A stretch of 64,000 bases of DNA from Streptomyces beigongshangae (GTDB lineage: Bacteria > Actinomycetota > Actinomycetes > Streptomycetales > Streptomycetaceae). Where the stretch lies: the NCBI RefSeq assembly GCF_019710745.1, contig NZ_JAHKJW010000019.1, positions 62,001-126,000 of the forward strand, in the 5' to 3' direction. This document shows, piece after piece, positions 25,490 to 33,620 of this stretch. Both the position numbers and the translations under genes were made by a program. Positions within the stretch are counted from its first letter, which is position 1, and each line of letters starts with the position of its first letter. A model generated the notes under the pieces. It worked only from the letters and a program-made list of their open reading frames with translations, did not search any database and had not been told where the DNA came from.

Positions 25490-26029
25490 TTACTTACCCG
25501 CCTTTCCGACCTTGCGGCGGATGACTTCGCCTTCGTACTTGACGCCCTTGGCCTTGTACGGGTCGGGCTTGCGCAGCTTGCGGATGTTGGCCGCAACCTC
25601 TCCGACCTTCTGCTTGTCGATGCCCTCGACCGAGAACCGCGTCGGGTTCTCGACCTTGAAGGTGATGCCTTCGGGGGCCTCGACAGTGATGGAGTGGCTG
25701 TAGCCGAGCGAGAACTCCAGGTTGGAGCCCTTCGCCAGGACTCGGTAACCGACACCGCTGATTTCGAGCTTCTTCACGTAACCCGTGGTCACGCCGGTGA
25801 TCATGTTCGCCACCAGCGTGCGGGACAGGCCGTGCAGGGCCTTGTTCTGACGCTCGTCGTTCGGGCGGGTGACATTGAGAATGCCGTCCTCACCCTTGGC
25901 GACCTCGATCGGCGCCGCGACGGTGTGGGTGAGGGTGCCCTTGGGGCCCTTCACCTGGACCGTACGGCCGTCGATGGTGACGTCCACGCCGGCGGGAACC
26001 GTGATGGGGAGCTTGCCAATACGCGACAT
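25490..26029 (-). CDS. rplF: 50S ribosomal protein L6
   Basis: 179 residues: MSRIGKLPITVPAGVDVTID, GVGYRVLAKGSNLEFSLGYS and the end DPYKAKGVKYEGEVIRRKVG. L6 has two similar domains and binds 23S rRNA near the factor-binding site. The rplR start lies 3 nt after its stop. Confidence 0.97.
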   Translation of the reverse strand: MSRIGKLPITVPAGVDVTIDGRTVQVKGPKGTLTHTVAAPIEVAKGEDGILNVTRPNDERQNKALHGLSRTLVANMITGVTTGYVKKLEISGVGYRVLAKGSNLEFSLGYSHSITVEAPEGITFKVENPTRFSVEGIDKQKVGEVAANIRKLRKPDPYKAKGVKYEGEVIRRKVGKAGK

Positions 26030-26053
26030 AGCTGTTTCCTCCGTTCCCTTCCG

Positions 26054-26452
26054 CTACCAGACGTAGGCGAGGACTTCTCCGCCTACGCCCTTCTTGCCGG
26101 CCTGCTTGTCGGTGAGGAGACCGTGCGACGTGGAGATGATCGCCACGCCCAGGCCGCCGAGCACCTTCGGCAGGTTGGTGGACTTCGCGTACACACGCAG
26201 ACCCGGCTTCGAGATCCGCTTGATGCCCGCGATGGAGCGCTCACGGTTCGGGCCGAACTTCAGCTCGAGGACGAGCTTCTTGCCGACCTCGGCGTCCTCG
26301 ACCTTCCAGCCGGTGATGAAGCCCTCCTGCTGGAGGATCTCCGCGATGTGCGACTTGATCTTGCTGTGCGGCATCGCGACATCGTCGTGGTACGCCGAGT
26401 TCGCGTTACGCAGACGGGTAAGCATGTCTGCGATGGGATCAGTCATGGTCAT
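26054..26452 (-). CDS. rpsH: 30S ribosomal protein S8
   Basis: 132 residues: MTMTDPIADMLTRLRNANSA, then STSHGLLTDKQA near the C-terminus. S8 is a primary 16S rRNA binder and in many bacteria represses the spc operon. Two start codons in a row (26452 and 26446) are possible; GAAGG lies at better spacing for the first. A 211-bp gap separates it from rpsZ upstream. Confidence 0.96.
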   Translation of the reverse strand: MTMTDPIADMLTRLRNANSAYHDDVAMPHSKIKSHIAEILQQEGFITGWKVEDAEVGKKLVLELKFGPNRERSIAGIKRISKPGLRVYAKSTNLPKVLGGLGVAIISTSHGLLTDKQAGKKGVGGEVLAYVW

Positions 26453-26663
26453 GAATTGGCCTTCGGCCTCTCTCGCCGGGGTTTCCTGTATGCGCCATCC
26501 CTCTCCCCACTCAGTGGCGGGACGGGTGCGGTGCGGGGACCTACGGCGTAGTAAGTCGTACGGGCGGTCAGACGCCCAACCCTCCCAGCCTAAGCCATGG
26601 AGAGACGGGCACCTGACCGGACCCTCTGCTTACCGAGAGCCCTGGGTGTCCAGAAGTACTGGA

Positions 26664-26849
26664 CTACCAGGAGCTCTTGGTCACGCCCGGCAGCTCGCCA
26701 CGGTGAGCCATCTCACGGAGGCACACGCGGCACAGGCCGAACTTGCGGTACACGGAGTGCGGGCGGCCGCAGCGCTGGCAGCGGGTGTAGCCACGCACAC
26801 CGAACTTGGGCTTACGAGCAGCCTTGGCAATCAGAGCCTTCTTCGCCAT
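26664..26849 (-). CDS. rpsZ: 30S ribosomal protein S14 type Z (zinc-binding)
   Basis: 61 residues from the ATG at 26849: MAKKALIAKAARKPKFGVRG, then CQRCGRPHSVY and CRVCLREMAHRGELPG. Cys24, Cys27, Cys40 and Cys43 form the zinc site, so this is the C+ form. Streptomyces usually carries a zinc-free S14 elsewhere, used when zinc is low. Placed between rplE and rpsH. Confidence 0.96.
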   Translation of the reverse strand: MAKKALIAKAARKPKFGVRGYTRCQRCGRPHSVYRKFGLCRVCLREMAHRGELPGVTKSSW

Positions 26850-26854
26850 CTCGC

Positions 26855-27412
26855 TTACGCCTCCTTGAAGGGGAAGCCGAGGTGACGGAGAAGGGCACGG
26901 CCTTCGGCGTCGTTGGTCGCCGTGGTGACCACGGTGATGTCCATACCCCGGACGCGGTCGATCTTGTCCTGGTCGATCTCGTGGAACATGACCTGCTCGG
27001 TGAGACCGAAGGTGTAGTTGCCACGGCCGTCGAACTGCTTGGGAGACAGGCCGCGGAAGTCGCGGATGCGCGGCAGCGCGAGCGACAGGGTGCGGTCCAG
27101 GAACTCCCACATGCGGTCGCCACGGAGCGTGACGTGGGCACCGATCGGCTGGCCCTCACGCAGCTTGAACTGCGCGATGGACTTGCGGGCCTTGGTGACG
27201 GCCGGCTTCTGACCGGTGATCGTGGTGAGGTCGCGGATGGCGCCGTCGATCAGCTTGGAGTCGCGGGCGGCGTCGCCCACACCCATGTTGACCACGATCT
27301 TGACGAGGCCCGGGGTCTGCATGACGTTCTCGTACGAGAACTCTTCCTGCAGCTTGCCCGCGATCTCCTCGCGGTACTTCGTCTTGAGACGCGGAGTGGT
27401 GGTGGTAGCCAT
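26855..27412 (-). CDS. rplE: 50S ribosomal protein L5
   Basis: 185 residues: PRLKTKYREEIAGKLQEEF, KIVVNMGVGDAARDSKLIDG and FRGLSPKQFDGRGNYTFG. L5 binds 5S rRNA and contacts P-site tRNA. Its ATG overlaps the rplX stop as TGATG. Confidence 0.97.
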   Translation of the reverse strand: MATTTTPRLKTKYREEIAGKLQEEFSYENVMQTPGLVKIVVNMGVGDAARDSKLIDGAIRDLTTITGQKPAVTKARKSIAQFKLREGQPIGAHVTLRGDRMWEFLDRTLSLALPRIRDFRGLSPKQFDGRGNYTFGLTEQVMFHEIDQDKIDRVRGMDITVVTTATNDAEGRALLRHLGFPFKEA

Positions 27413-27735
27413 CAGATGTCCTCACCCGTCCGCTTGGCAACGCGGATCTTGTTGCCCTCGTCGTCGAAGCGGTAACCGACGCGCGTGACGACCTTGTCGC
27501 CGTCCTTCTCCACGACCAGCTGGACGTTGGAGACGTGGACGGGCGCCTCGGTCGTGACGATGCCACCGGCCTGCGAGCCGCGAGCGGTGGGACCGGCCTT
27601 CGTGTGCTTCTTGACCCGGTTGACACCCTCGACCAGGACGCGCTCGTCGCGCGGGTAAGCGGCAATGACCTTGCCCTGCTTGCCCTTGTCCTTACCGGTG
27701 ATGACCTGGACCAGGTCGCCCTTCTTGATCTTCAT
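27412..27735 (-). CDS. rplX: 50S ribosomal protein L24
   Basis: 107 residues: MKIKKGDLVQVITGKDKGKQ (KOW motif), ERVLVEGVNRVKKHTK and QAGGIVTTEAPVHVSN. L24 starts 50S assembly. It follows rplN by 2 nt. Confidence 0.97.
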   Translation of the reverse strand: MKIKKGDLVQVITGKDKGKQGKVIAAYPRDERVLVEGVNRVKKHTKAGPTARGSQAGGIVTTEAPVHVSNVQLVVEKDGDKVVTRVGYRFDDEGNKIRVAKRTGEDI

Positions 27736-27737
27736 GC

Positions 27738-28106
27738 TTACAGCACCTCCGGCGCGAGCGAGATGATCTTCATGAACTTCTTCTCGCGCAGCTCACGGCC
27801 GACGGGGCCGAAGATACGGGTGCCGCGAGGGTCGCCGTCGTTCTTCAGAATGACGGCGGCGTTCTCGTCGAAGCGGATGTACGAGCCGTCCGGACGGCGG
27901 CGCTCCTTGACGGTGCGAACGATGACCGCCTTGATGACGTCACCCTTCTTCACGTTGCCGCCGGGGATCGCGTCCTTGACGGTGGCGACGATGACGTCAC
28001 CGATGCCCGCGTAGCGGCGACCGGAGCCACCGAGCACACGGATGCAAAGGATCTCCTTCGCACCAGTGTTGTCGGCGACACGCAGTCGCGACTCCTGCTG
28101 GATCAC
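27738..28106 (-). CDS. rplN: 50S ribosomal protein L14
   Basis: 122 residues: MIQQESRLRVADNTGAKEIL, GDVIVATVKDAIPGGNVKKG and FDENAAVILKNDGDPRGTRI. L14 forms an intersubunit bridge. It is the first gene after a hairpin in the gap behind rpsQ, which matches the classical start of the spc operon. Confidence 0.97.
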   Translation of the reverse strand: MIQQESRLRVADNTGAKEILCIRVLGGSGRRYAGIGDVIVATVKDAIPGGNVKKGDVIKAVIVRTVKERRRPDGSYIRFDENAAVILKNDGDPRGTRIFGPVGRELREKKFMKIISLAPEVL

Positions 28107-28135
28107 GTCTATCTCCTGATTGTCTGCCGGTTCCC

Positions 28136-28173
28136 GGGGCGGGCCGCCTGGTGATGCGGCGGCGGCCCGTCCC
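28136..28173 (-). terminator. Hairpin at the S10/spc operon boundary
   Basis: GGGGCGGGCCGCC (28136-28148) pairs with GGCGGCCCGTCCC (28161-28173) with one G/T pair; the loop is 12 nt. It lies in the 109-bp rpsQ-rplN gap, where other bacteria end the S10 and begin the spc operon. Partial termination or attenuation is likely. Confidence 0.6.
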
Positions 28174-28215
28174 GAGCCTGGCGGAACTGTTCCTAGGGTG
28201 CCCCCCTAGGAGGGA

Positions 28216-28503
28216 TTACTTGGCCTTCTCGAGGATCTCGACGATGCGCCAGCGCTTCGTCGCGGACAGCGGCCGGGTCTCCATGATGACGACACGGTCG
28301 CCGACGCCGGCAGCGTTCTGCTCGTCGTGGGCCTTGAGCTTGTTCGTACGGCGGATGACCTTGCCGTACAGCGCGTGCTTGACGCGGTCCTCGACGGCGA
28401 CGACGACGGTCTTGTCCATCTTGTCGCTGACGACCAGACCCTCGCGGGTCTTGCGGAAACCGCGGCTGCTCTTGGTCTCTTCAGTCACGTTGCTCTCGCT
28501 CAT
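28216..28503 (-). CDS. rpsQ: 30S ribosomal protein S17
   Basis: 95 residues: FRKTREGLVVSDKMDKTVVV, YGKVIRRTNKLKAHDEQN and ETRPLSATKRWRIVEIL. S17 is a primary binder of 16S rRNA with an OB fold. Its start overlaps the rpmC stop as TGATG. Confidence 0.97.
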   Translation of the reverse strand: MSESNVTEETKSSRGFRKTREGLVVSDKMDKTVVVAVEDRVKHALYGKVIRRTNKLKAHDEQNAAGVGDRVVIMETRPLSATKRWRIVEILEKAK

Positions 28504-28727
28504 CAGGCGCTCTCCACCGTCTCGATGCCCAGCTCGCGCTCACGCATCAGGGTGTAGATCCGCGCGATGTCCTTACGGACGGCCTTGAGCCGACCGTGGT
28601 TCTCGAGCTGACCGGTCGCCGCCTGGAAGCGGAGGTTGAACAGCTCTTCCTTGGCTTCGCGGAGCTTCGCGAGAAGCTCCTCGTCACCCAGTTCGCGCAG
28701 CTCGGACGCCTTGGTACCGGCCGACAT
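28503..28727 (-). CDS. rpmC: 50S ribosomal protein L29
   Basis: 74 residues from the ATG at 28727 (MSAGTKASELRELGDEELLA). A GTG one codon upstream is possible, but the ATG gives a TGATG overlap with the rplP stop. NLRFQAATGQLENHGRLKAV is the family core. L29 lies at the exit tunnel and helps dock trigger factor and SRP. Confidence 0.95.
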   Translation of the reverse strand: MSAGTKASELRELGDEELLAKLREAKEELFNLRFQAATGQLENHGRLKAVRKDIARIYTLMRERELGIETVESA

Positions 28728-29146
28728 CACGCTTCACCTGCCTCGCGCTTGACGATCCGGCACTTCATCGGCAGCTTGTGGGCTGCGCGAGTGAGGGCCT
28801 CACGGGCGATCTTCTCGTTGGGGTAGGACAGCTCGAACATGACCCGACCCGGGTGCACGTTCGCGATCCACCACTCGGGGGATCCCTTACCGGAACCCAT
28901 GCGGGTCTCGGCGGGCTTCTTGGTCAGCGGGCGGTCCGGGTAGATGTTGATCCAGACCTTGCCGCCACGCTTGATGTGGCGGGTCATCGCGATACGAGCC
29001 GCCTCGATCTGGCGGTTCGTGACGTACGCCGGCGTGAGGGCCTGAATGCCGTACTCGCCGAACGCGACCGTCGTACCACCCTTGGCCTGACCACGGCGCT
29101 TGGGGTGGTGCTGCTTGCGGTGCTTGACCCTACGAGGGATCAGCAT
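28727..29146 (-). CDS. rplP: 50S ribosomal protein L16
   Basis: 139 residues: MLIPRRVKHRKQHHPKRRGQ, GEYGIQALTPAYVTNRQIEA and GSGKGSPEWWIANVHPGRVM. L16 organises the A-site tRNA region of the 50S. The start gives the family N-terminus; the open frame upstream is the antisense-like extension of rpsC. Confidence 0.97.
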   Translation of the reverse strand: MLIPRRVKHRKQHHPKRRGQAKGGTTVAFGEYGIQALTPAYVTNRQIEAARIAMTRHIKRGGKVWINIYPDRPLTKKPAETRMGSGKGSPEWWIANVHPGRVMFELSYPNEKIAREALTRAAHKLPMKCRIVKREAGEA

Positions 29147-29151
29147 GTCGG

Positions 29152-30003
29152 TCAGGCCTCCGTTCCGGTGCTCTCGGCCGGAGCGGCAGCGGCGGCGGGA
29201 GCGTCGGCCTTGGGGGCCTCGGCTGCCGGCGCGGACTGCTGCTGCGGCTTGCGGCCGCGGCCGCCACGCTCGCCACCACGACCGCCACCGCGGGCCGGGC
29301 GGTCGCCGCCGGGGCCGCCACCGCGGGCCGGGCGGTTGCCCGCACGGGCGGCGGCGTTCTCGGCGCGGACCTCGGCGATGTTCTTGACGTCGCCCTTGTA
29401 GATCCAGACCTTCACACCGATGCGGCCGAAGGTCGTCTTGGCCTCGAAGAAGCCGTAGTCGACGTTCGCACGGAGCGTGTGCAGGGGCACACGGCCCTCG
29501 CGGTAGAACTCCGAGCGGGACATCTCGGCGCCGCCGAGACGGCCACCGCACTGGATCTTGATGCCCTTGGCGCCGGCCTTCATCGTGCCCTGCATGCTCT
29601 TGCGCATGGCACGGCGGAAGGAGACGCGGGAGGACAGCTGCTCGGCGACGGCCTGGGCCACCAGCTGGGCGTCGGTCTCCGGGCTCTTCACCTCAAGGAT
29701 GTTGAGCTGGACCTGCTTGCCCGTGAGCTTCTCGAGGTCGCCGCGGATGCGGTCGGCCTCGGCGCCGCGGCGGCCGATGACGATGCCGGGACGCGCGGTG
29801 TGGATGTCCACCCGCACACGGTCACGGGTGCGCTCGATCTCCACCTTCGAGATGCCGGCGCGCTCCATGCCGGACGTCATCATCCGGCGGATGGCGACGT
29901 CTTCCTTGACGTAGTCCTTGTACAGCTTGTCGGCGTACCACCGGGACTTGAAGTCCGTGGTGATGCCGAGCCGGAACCCATGCGGGTTAACCTTCTGGCC
30001 CAT
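29152..30003 (-). CDS. rpsC: 30S ribosomal protein S3
   Basis: 283 residues, about 50 more than in E. coli. MGQKVNPHGFRLGITTDFKS, the KH domain near GIVIGRRGAEADRIRGDLEK, and YGFFEAKTTFGRIGVKVWI are conserved. The extra C-terminus is an RGG-like tail (RPARGGGPGGDRPARGG) then Ala/Glu-rich. The tail is typical of Streptomyces and may bind RNA. The ATG overlaps the rplV stop as TAATG. Confidence 0.97.
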   Translation of the reverse strand: MGQKVNPHGFRLGITTDFKSRWYADKLYKDYVKEDVAIRRMMTSGMERAGISKVEIERTRDRVRVDIHTARPGIVIGRRGAEADRIRGDLEKLTGKQVQLNILEVKSPETDAQLVAQAVAEQLSSRVSFRRAMRKSMQGTMKAGAKGIKIQCGGRLGGAEMSRSEFYREGRVPLHTLRANVDYGFFEAKTTFGRIGVKVWIYKGDVKNIAEVRAENAAARAGNRPARGGGPGGDRPARGGGRGGERGGRGRKPQQQSAPAAEAPKADAPAAAAAPAESTGTEA

Positions 30004-30350
30004 TACCGGGTTCCTTCCTTGCTGCTGACGACCACGGTGATGTGGCTGGTCCGCTTGCGGATCCGGTAGGCGCGGCCCTGGGCGCGCGGACGGAACCGCT
30101 TCAGGGTCGGACCCTCGTCGACGTACGCCTCGGAGATGACGAGGCTGCCGGCGTCGGTGTGGTCGTAGTTGTGTGCGGCGTTGGCGATGGCGCTGTCCAG
30201 CACCTTGCCGACGGGCACGCTCGCGGCCTGCGGGGCGAAACGCAGGACCGCCTGAGCCTCCGTGGCATCCATGCCACGGATAAGGTCCACCACGCGGCGG
30301 GCCTTCATGGGCGTGACGCGGATGTACCGCGCCTGGGCCCTGGCTTCCAT
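30003..30350 (-). CDS. rplV: 50S ribosomal protein L22
   Basis: 115 residues from the ATG at 30350 (MEARAQARYIRVTPMKARRV), which has GGAAGGAC at good spacing. Earlier in-frame starts (to 30380) would add MTMTDTGRTT and lack this site. NYDHTDAGSLVISEAYVDEG and the tunnel-lining end RKRTSHITVVVSSKEGTR are conserved. L22 lines the exit tunnel, a macrolide site. Confidence 0.93.
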   Translation of the reverse strand: MEARAQARYIRVTPMKARRVVDLIRGMDATEAQAVLRFAPQAASVPVGKVLDSAIANAAHNYDHTDAGSLVISEAYVDEGPTLKRFRPRAQGRAYRIRKRTSHITVVVSSKEGTR

Positions 30351-30391
30351 GGTTGTCCTTCCAGTGTCTGTCATGGTCATTCCACCCCGCG

Positions 30392-30673
30392 TTAGCGGCG
30401 CTTCGACTTCCGGTCGTCCTTGACGTGACCCCGGAAGGTGCGCGTCGGCGAGAACTCGCCGAGCTTGTGGCCGACCATCGACTCGGTGACAAACACCGGA
30501 ATGTGGGTCTTGCCGTTGTGCACCGCGATCGTGTGGCCGAGCATGGCCGGGATGATCATCGAGCGACGGGACCAGGTCTTGATGACGTTCTTGGAACCGG
30601 CTTCGTTCTGGGCGTCCACCTTCTTGATGAGGTGGTCGTCGACGAAGGGCCCCTTCTTGAGACTGCGCGGCAT
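30392..30673 (-). CDS. rpsS: 30S ribosomal protein S19
   Basis: 93 residues: MPRSLKKGPFVDDHLIKKVD, WSRRSMIIPAMLGHTIAVHN and KLGEFSPTRTFRGHVKDDRK. S19 lies in the head of the 30S near the A-site tRNA. It follows rplB. Confidence 0.97.
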   Translation of the reverse strand: MPRSLKKGPFVDDHLIKKVDAQNEAGSKNVIKTWSRRSMIIPAMLGHTIAVHNGKTHIPVFVTESMVGHKLGEFSPTRTFRGHVKDDRKSKRR

Positions 30674-30685
30674 CTAAACCCGCTC

Positions 30686-31522
30686 CTAGCGCTTCTTGTT
30701 CGTCTTGCGGCGGCGGACGATGTACTTGTTCGAAGCCTTCTTCGGCGAACGAGTACGACCCTCCTTCTGACCCCACGGCGAGACCGGGTGGCGACCACCG
30801 GAGGTCTTGCCCTCACCACCACCGTGCGGGTGGTCAACCGGGTTCATCGCCACACCGCGGACGGTCGGGCGGACGCCCAGCCAGCGCTTGCGGCCGGCCT
30901 TGCCCCAGTTGATGTTCGACTGCTCGGCGTTGCCGACCTCGCCGACGGTGGCGCGGCAGCGCACGTCGACCAGGCGGATCTCTCCGGACGGCATGCGCAG
31001 GTGGGCCATCTGGCCCTCCTTCGCGAGCAGCTGCACGGAGGCGCCGGCGGAGCGGGCGAACTTGGCACCGCCACCGGGACGGAGCTCGATCGCGTGGATC
31101 GTGGTACCGACCGGGATGTTGCGGAGGGCCAGGTTGTTGCCCGGCTTGATGTCGGCCCCGGGACCGTTCTCGACGCGGTCGCCCTGCGACAGGTTGCGGG
31201 GGGCGAGGATGTAGCGCTTCTCGCCGTCCGCGTAGTGCAGCAGCGCGATGCGCGCGGTGCGGTTGGGGTCGTACTCGATGTGCGCGACCTTGGCCGGCAC
31301 GCCGTCCTTGTCGTGACGACGGAAGTCGATCACGCGGTAGGCGCGCTTGTGTCCGCCACCCTGGTGGCGAACGGTCACACGACCGGCGTTGTTACGGCCG
31401 CCCTTGCTGTGCAGGGGGCGGACCAGCGACTTCTCCGGCGTGGACCGCGTGACCTCGACGAAGTCGGCGACGCTGGAGCCACGACGGCCCGGCGTAGTCG
31501 GCTTGTACTTGCGGATTCCCAT
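30686..31522 (-). CDS. rplB: 50S ribosomal protein L2
   Basis: 278 residues: MGIRKYKPTTPGRRGSSVAD, then RVTVRHQGGGHKRAYRVIDF and the functional VRGVAMNPVDHPHGGGEGKT with the His needed for peptidyl transfer. L2 is a core 50S protein. Third gene from the L23 end of the S10 operon. Confidence 0.98.
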   Translation of the reverse strand: MGIRKYKPTTPGRRGSSVADFVEVTRSTPEKSLVRPLHSKGGRNNAGRVTVRHQGGGHKRAYRVIDFRRHDKDGVPAKVAHIEYDPNRTARIALLHYADGEKRYILAPRNLSQGDRVENGPGADIKPGNNLALRNIPVGTTIHAIELRPGGGAKFARSAGASVQLLAKEGQMAHLRMPSGEIRLVDVRCRATVGEVGNAEQSNINWGKAGRKRWLGVRPTVRGVAMNPVDHPHGGGEGKTSGGRHPVSPWGQKEGRTRSPKKASNKYIVRRRKTNKKR

Positions 31523-31561
31523 TTCTCAGTCCTCGTCCGATATTCGGACCAGGGCGCTCCG

Positions 31562-31978
31562 TTAGGAGGCCTGGCCGAAGATGTCGATACGGTCGCCCTC
31601 AGCGAGGGTCACGATCGCCCGCTTGCTGTCCGCACGCTTGCCGAAGCCGGTGCGGGTGCGCTTGCGCTTGCCCTGGCGGTTGATCGTGTTGACTCCGGTG
31701 ACCTTGACCGAGAAGACCGCCTGGACGGCCTGCTTGATCTGGGTCTTGTTCGCCCGCGGGTCGACGACGAAGGTGTACTTGCCCTCGTCGAGGAGCGCGT
31801 AGCTCTTCTCGGAGACGACCGGCTTGAGGAGGACGTCACGGGGATCCGTGAAGCTCTTGCTCAGCGGCGTCTCGACCGTGTTCTTGCCCTCGGCCTCGTG
31901 GCGCTTCGCCTTGGCGACGCGCTTGGCCTTGGCGACCTTGGCCGCCTTGGGGGCGATGCTCGGGTGACGCGTAGCCAT
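31562..31978 (-). CDS. rplW: 50S ribosomal protein L23
   Basis: 138 residues. The N-terminal ~45 residues are a Lys/Ala-rich extension (KAAKVAKAKRVAKAKRHEA) seen in Streptomyces L23. The core has DVLLKPVVSEKSYALLDEGK, and the basic loop KRKRTRTGFGKRADSKRA. L23 is the trigger-factor dock at the tunnel exit. The ATG overlaps the rplD stop as TGATG. Confidence 0.96.
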   Translation of the reverse strand: MATRHPSIAPKAAKVAKAKRVAKAKRHEAEGKNTVETPLSKSFTDPRDVLLKPVVSEKSYALLDEGKYTFVVDPRANKTQIKQAVQAVFSVKVTGVNTINRQGKRKRTRTGFGKRADSKRAIVTLAEGDRIDIFGQAS

Positions 31979-32643
31979 CAGGCTTCGCTCCCTTCGGTGT
32001 CAGCAGCCGACGACTGCGGCGCGCCGGACACGAAGGACTCGAAAGCGGCCTGGGTGAAGACCACGTCGTCCGAGACGAGAACGTCGTACGTGTTCAGCTG
32101 GCCCGGCTCCAGGATGTGCACCTGGGGCAGGTTGCGCGCGGAGAGCAGCGCGGCCTCGTCGGAGCGCTCGATGACCAGGAGCACGTTCTTGCGCTCCGAG
32201 ATCTTGCCGAGCAGGCTCTTCGCGGCCTTGGTGGAGGGGCTGTCGCCCTCGATCACGCCGGAGACGACGTGGATGCGAGCGTTGCGGGCCCGGTCGGTGA
32301 GGGCGTGGCGCAGGGCCGCGGCCTTCATCTTCTTCGGGGTCCGCTGCGAGTAGTCACGCGGCACGGGACCGTGCACGACGCCACCACCGGCGAACTGGGG
32401 GGCGCGGGTCGAGCCCTGACGGGCGCGGCCGGTGCCCTTCTGGCGGTACGGCTTCTTGCCGCCACCGCGAACCTCGCCACGGGTCTTGGTCTTGTGCGTG
32501 CCCTGGCGGGCCGCGGCCAGCTGGGCGACGACGACCTGGTGGAGCAGCGGGATGCTGATCTTCTCGACGTCGAAGATCTCCGCGGGGAGCTCGACCGTCC
32601 CGGTCTTGTCGCCTGCCGGCGAAATGATGTCAACAGTGCTCAT
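31978..32643 (-). CDS. rplD: 50S ribosomal protein L4
   Basis: 221 residues from the ATG at 32643 (MSTVDIISPAGDKTGTVELP). KTRGEVRGGGKKPYRQKGTG is the tunnel loop. GGGVVHGPVPRDYSQRTPKK follows. L4 represses the S10 operon in enterobacteria; whether it does so here is unknown. An upstream extension of the frame is antisense-like and not used. Confidence 0.96.
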   Translation of the reverse strand: MSTVDIISPAGDKTGTVELPAEIFDVEKISIPLLHQVVVAQLAAARQGTHKTKTRGEVRGGGKKPYRQKGTGRARQGSTRAPQFAGGGVVHGPVPRDYSQRTPKKMKAAALRHALTDRARNARIHVVSGVIEGDSPSTKAAKSLLGKISERKNVLLVIERSDEAALLSARNLPQVHILEPGQLNTYDVLVSDDVVFTQAAFESFVSGAPQSSAADTEGSEA

Positions 32644-32650
32644 CGTTACC

Positions 32651-33295
32651 TCAGGCCCCCTTGGCCGCGGTGCGGACCAGGACGAGGCCGCCGTTCGGAC
32701 CGGGGACGGCGCCCTTGATGAGCAGCAGACCCTTCTCCGCGTCAACGGCGTGGACGGTCAGGTTCTGGGTGGTGACCCGCTCGTTGCCCATGCGACCCGC
32801 CATGCGGAGGCCCTTGAACACACGACCCGGGGTGGCGCAGCCACCGATGGAACCGGGCGAGCGGTGCTTGCGCTGGGTGCCGTGACCGGCGCCGAGGCCC
32901 TTGAAGTTGTGACGCTTCATGACACCGGCGAAGCCCTTGCCCTTGCTCTTGCCGGTCACGTCCACCTTGACGCCGGACTCGAAGACCTCGGCGGAGATCT
33001 CCTGGCCCAGCGTGTACTCGGAGGCGTCCGTGGTGCGGATCTCGACGAGGTGGCGGCGGGGGGTGACGTCGGCCTTGGCGAAGTGGCCCTTGAGGGGCTT
33101 GTTCACCTTGCGCGGGTCGATCTCGCCGAAGGCGATCTGGACCGACTCGTAGCCGTCGGAGTCATTCGTACGGACCTGGGTCACGACGTTCGGGCCGGCC
33201 TTGACGACGGTGACCGGAACAACACGGTTGTTCTCGTCCCACACCTGCGTCATGCCGAGCTTCTCGCCCAGGATGCCCTTGATCTGCTTAGCCAT
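32651..33295 (-). CDS. rplC: 50S ribosomal protein L3
   Basis: 214 residues from the ATG at 33295 (MAKQIKGILGEKLGMTQVWD). FAGVMKRHNFKGLGAGHGTQ and RKHRSPGSIGGCATPGRVFK are conserved parts that reach the peptidyl-transferase centre. Second gene of the S10 operon. Confidence 0.97.
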   Translation of the reverse strand: MAKQIKGILGEKLGMTQVWDENNRVVPVTVVKAGPNVVTQVRTNDSDGYESVQIAFGEIDPRKVNKPLKGHFAKADVTPRRHLVEIRTTDASEYTLGQEISAEVFESGVKVDVTGKSKGKGFAGVMKRHNFKGLGAGHGTQRKHRSPGSIGGCATPGRVFKGLRMAGRMGNERVTTQNLTVHAVDAEKGLLLIKGAVPGPNGGLVLVRTAAKGA

Positions 33296-33311
33296 TCTCA
33301 GACCACATCCC

Positions 33312-33620
33312 TTAGAGCTTGATCTCGATGTCGACACCGGCCGGGAGGTCGAGTCGCATCAGAGAGTCAACGGTCTTGGGGGTCGGGTCGAGGATGTCGA
33401 TCAGGCGCTTGTGCGTGCGCATCTCGAAGTGCTCGCGCGAGTCCTTGTACTTGTGCGGCGACTTGATGACGCAGTACACGTTCTTCTCAGTGGGCAGCGG
33501 CACCGGGCCCGCGACCGACGCACCAGTGCGCGTCACCGTCTCGACGATCTTCTTCGCCGACGAATCGATGACCTCGTGGTCGTAGGCCTTGAGCCGGATG
33601 CGGATCTTCTGTCCCGCCAT
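33312..33620 (-). CDS. rpsJ: 30S ribosomal protein S10
   Basis: 102 residues: MAGQKIRIRLKAYDHEVIDS, TGASVAGPVPLPTEKNVYCV and HFEMRTHKRLIDILDPTPKT. S10 is also NusE, which joins NusB in antitermination and NusG in coupling. First gene of the S10 operon. The leader upstream carries a 27-bp element shared with the str operon. Confidence 0.98.
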   Translation of the reverse strand: MAGQKIRIRLKAYDHEVIDSSAKKIVETVTRTGASVAGPVPLPTEKNVYCVIKSPHKYKDSREHFEMRTHKRLIDILDPTPKTVDSLMRLDLPAGVDIEIKL

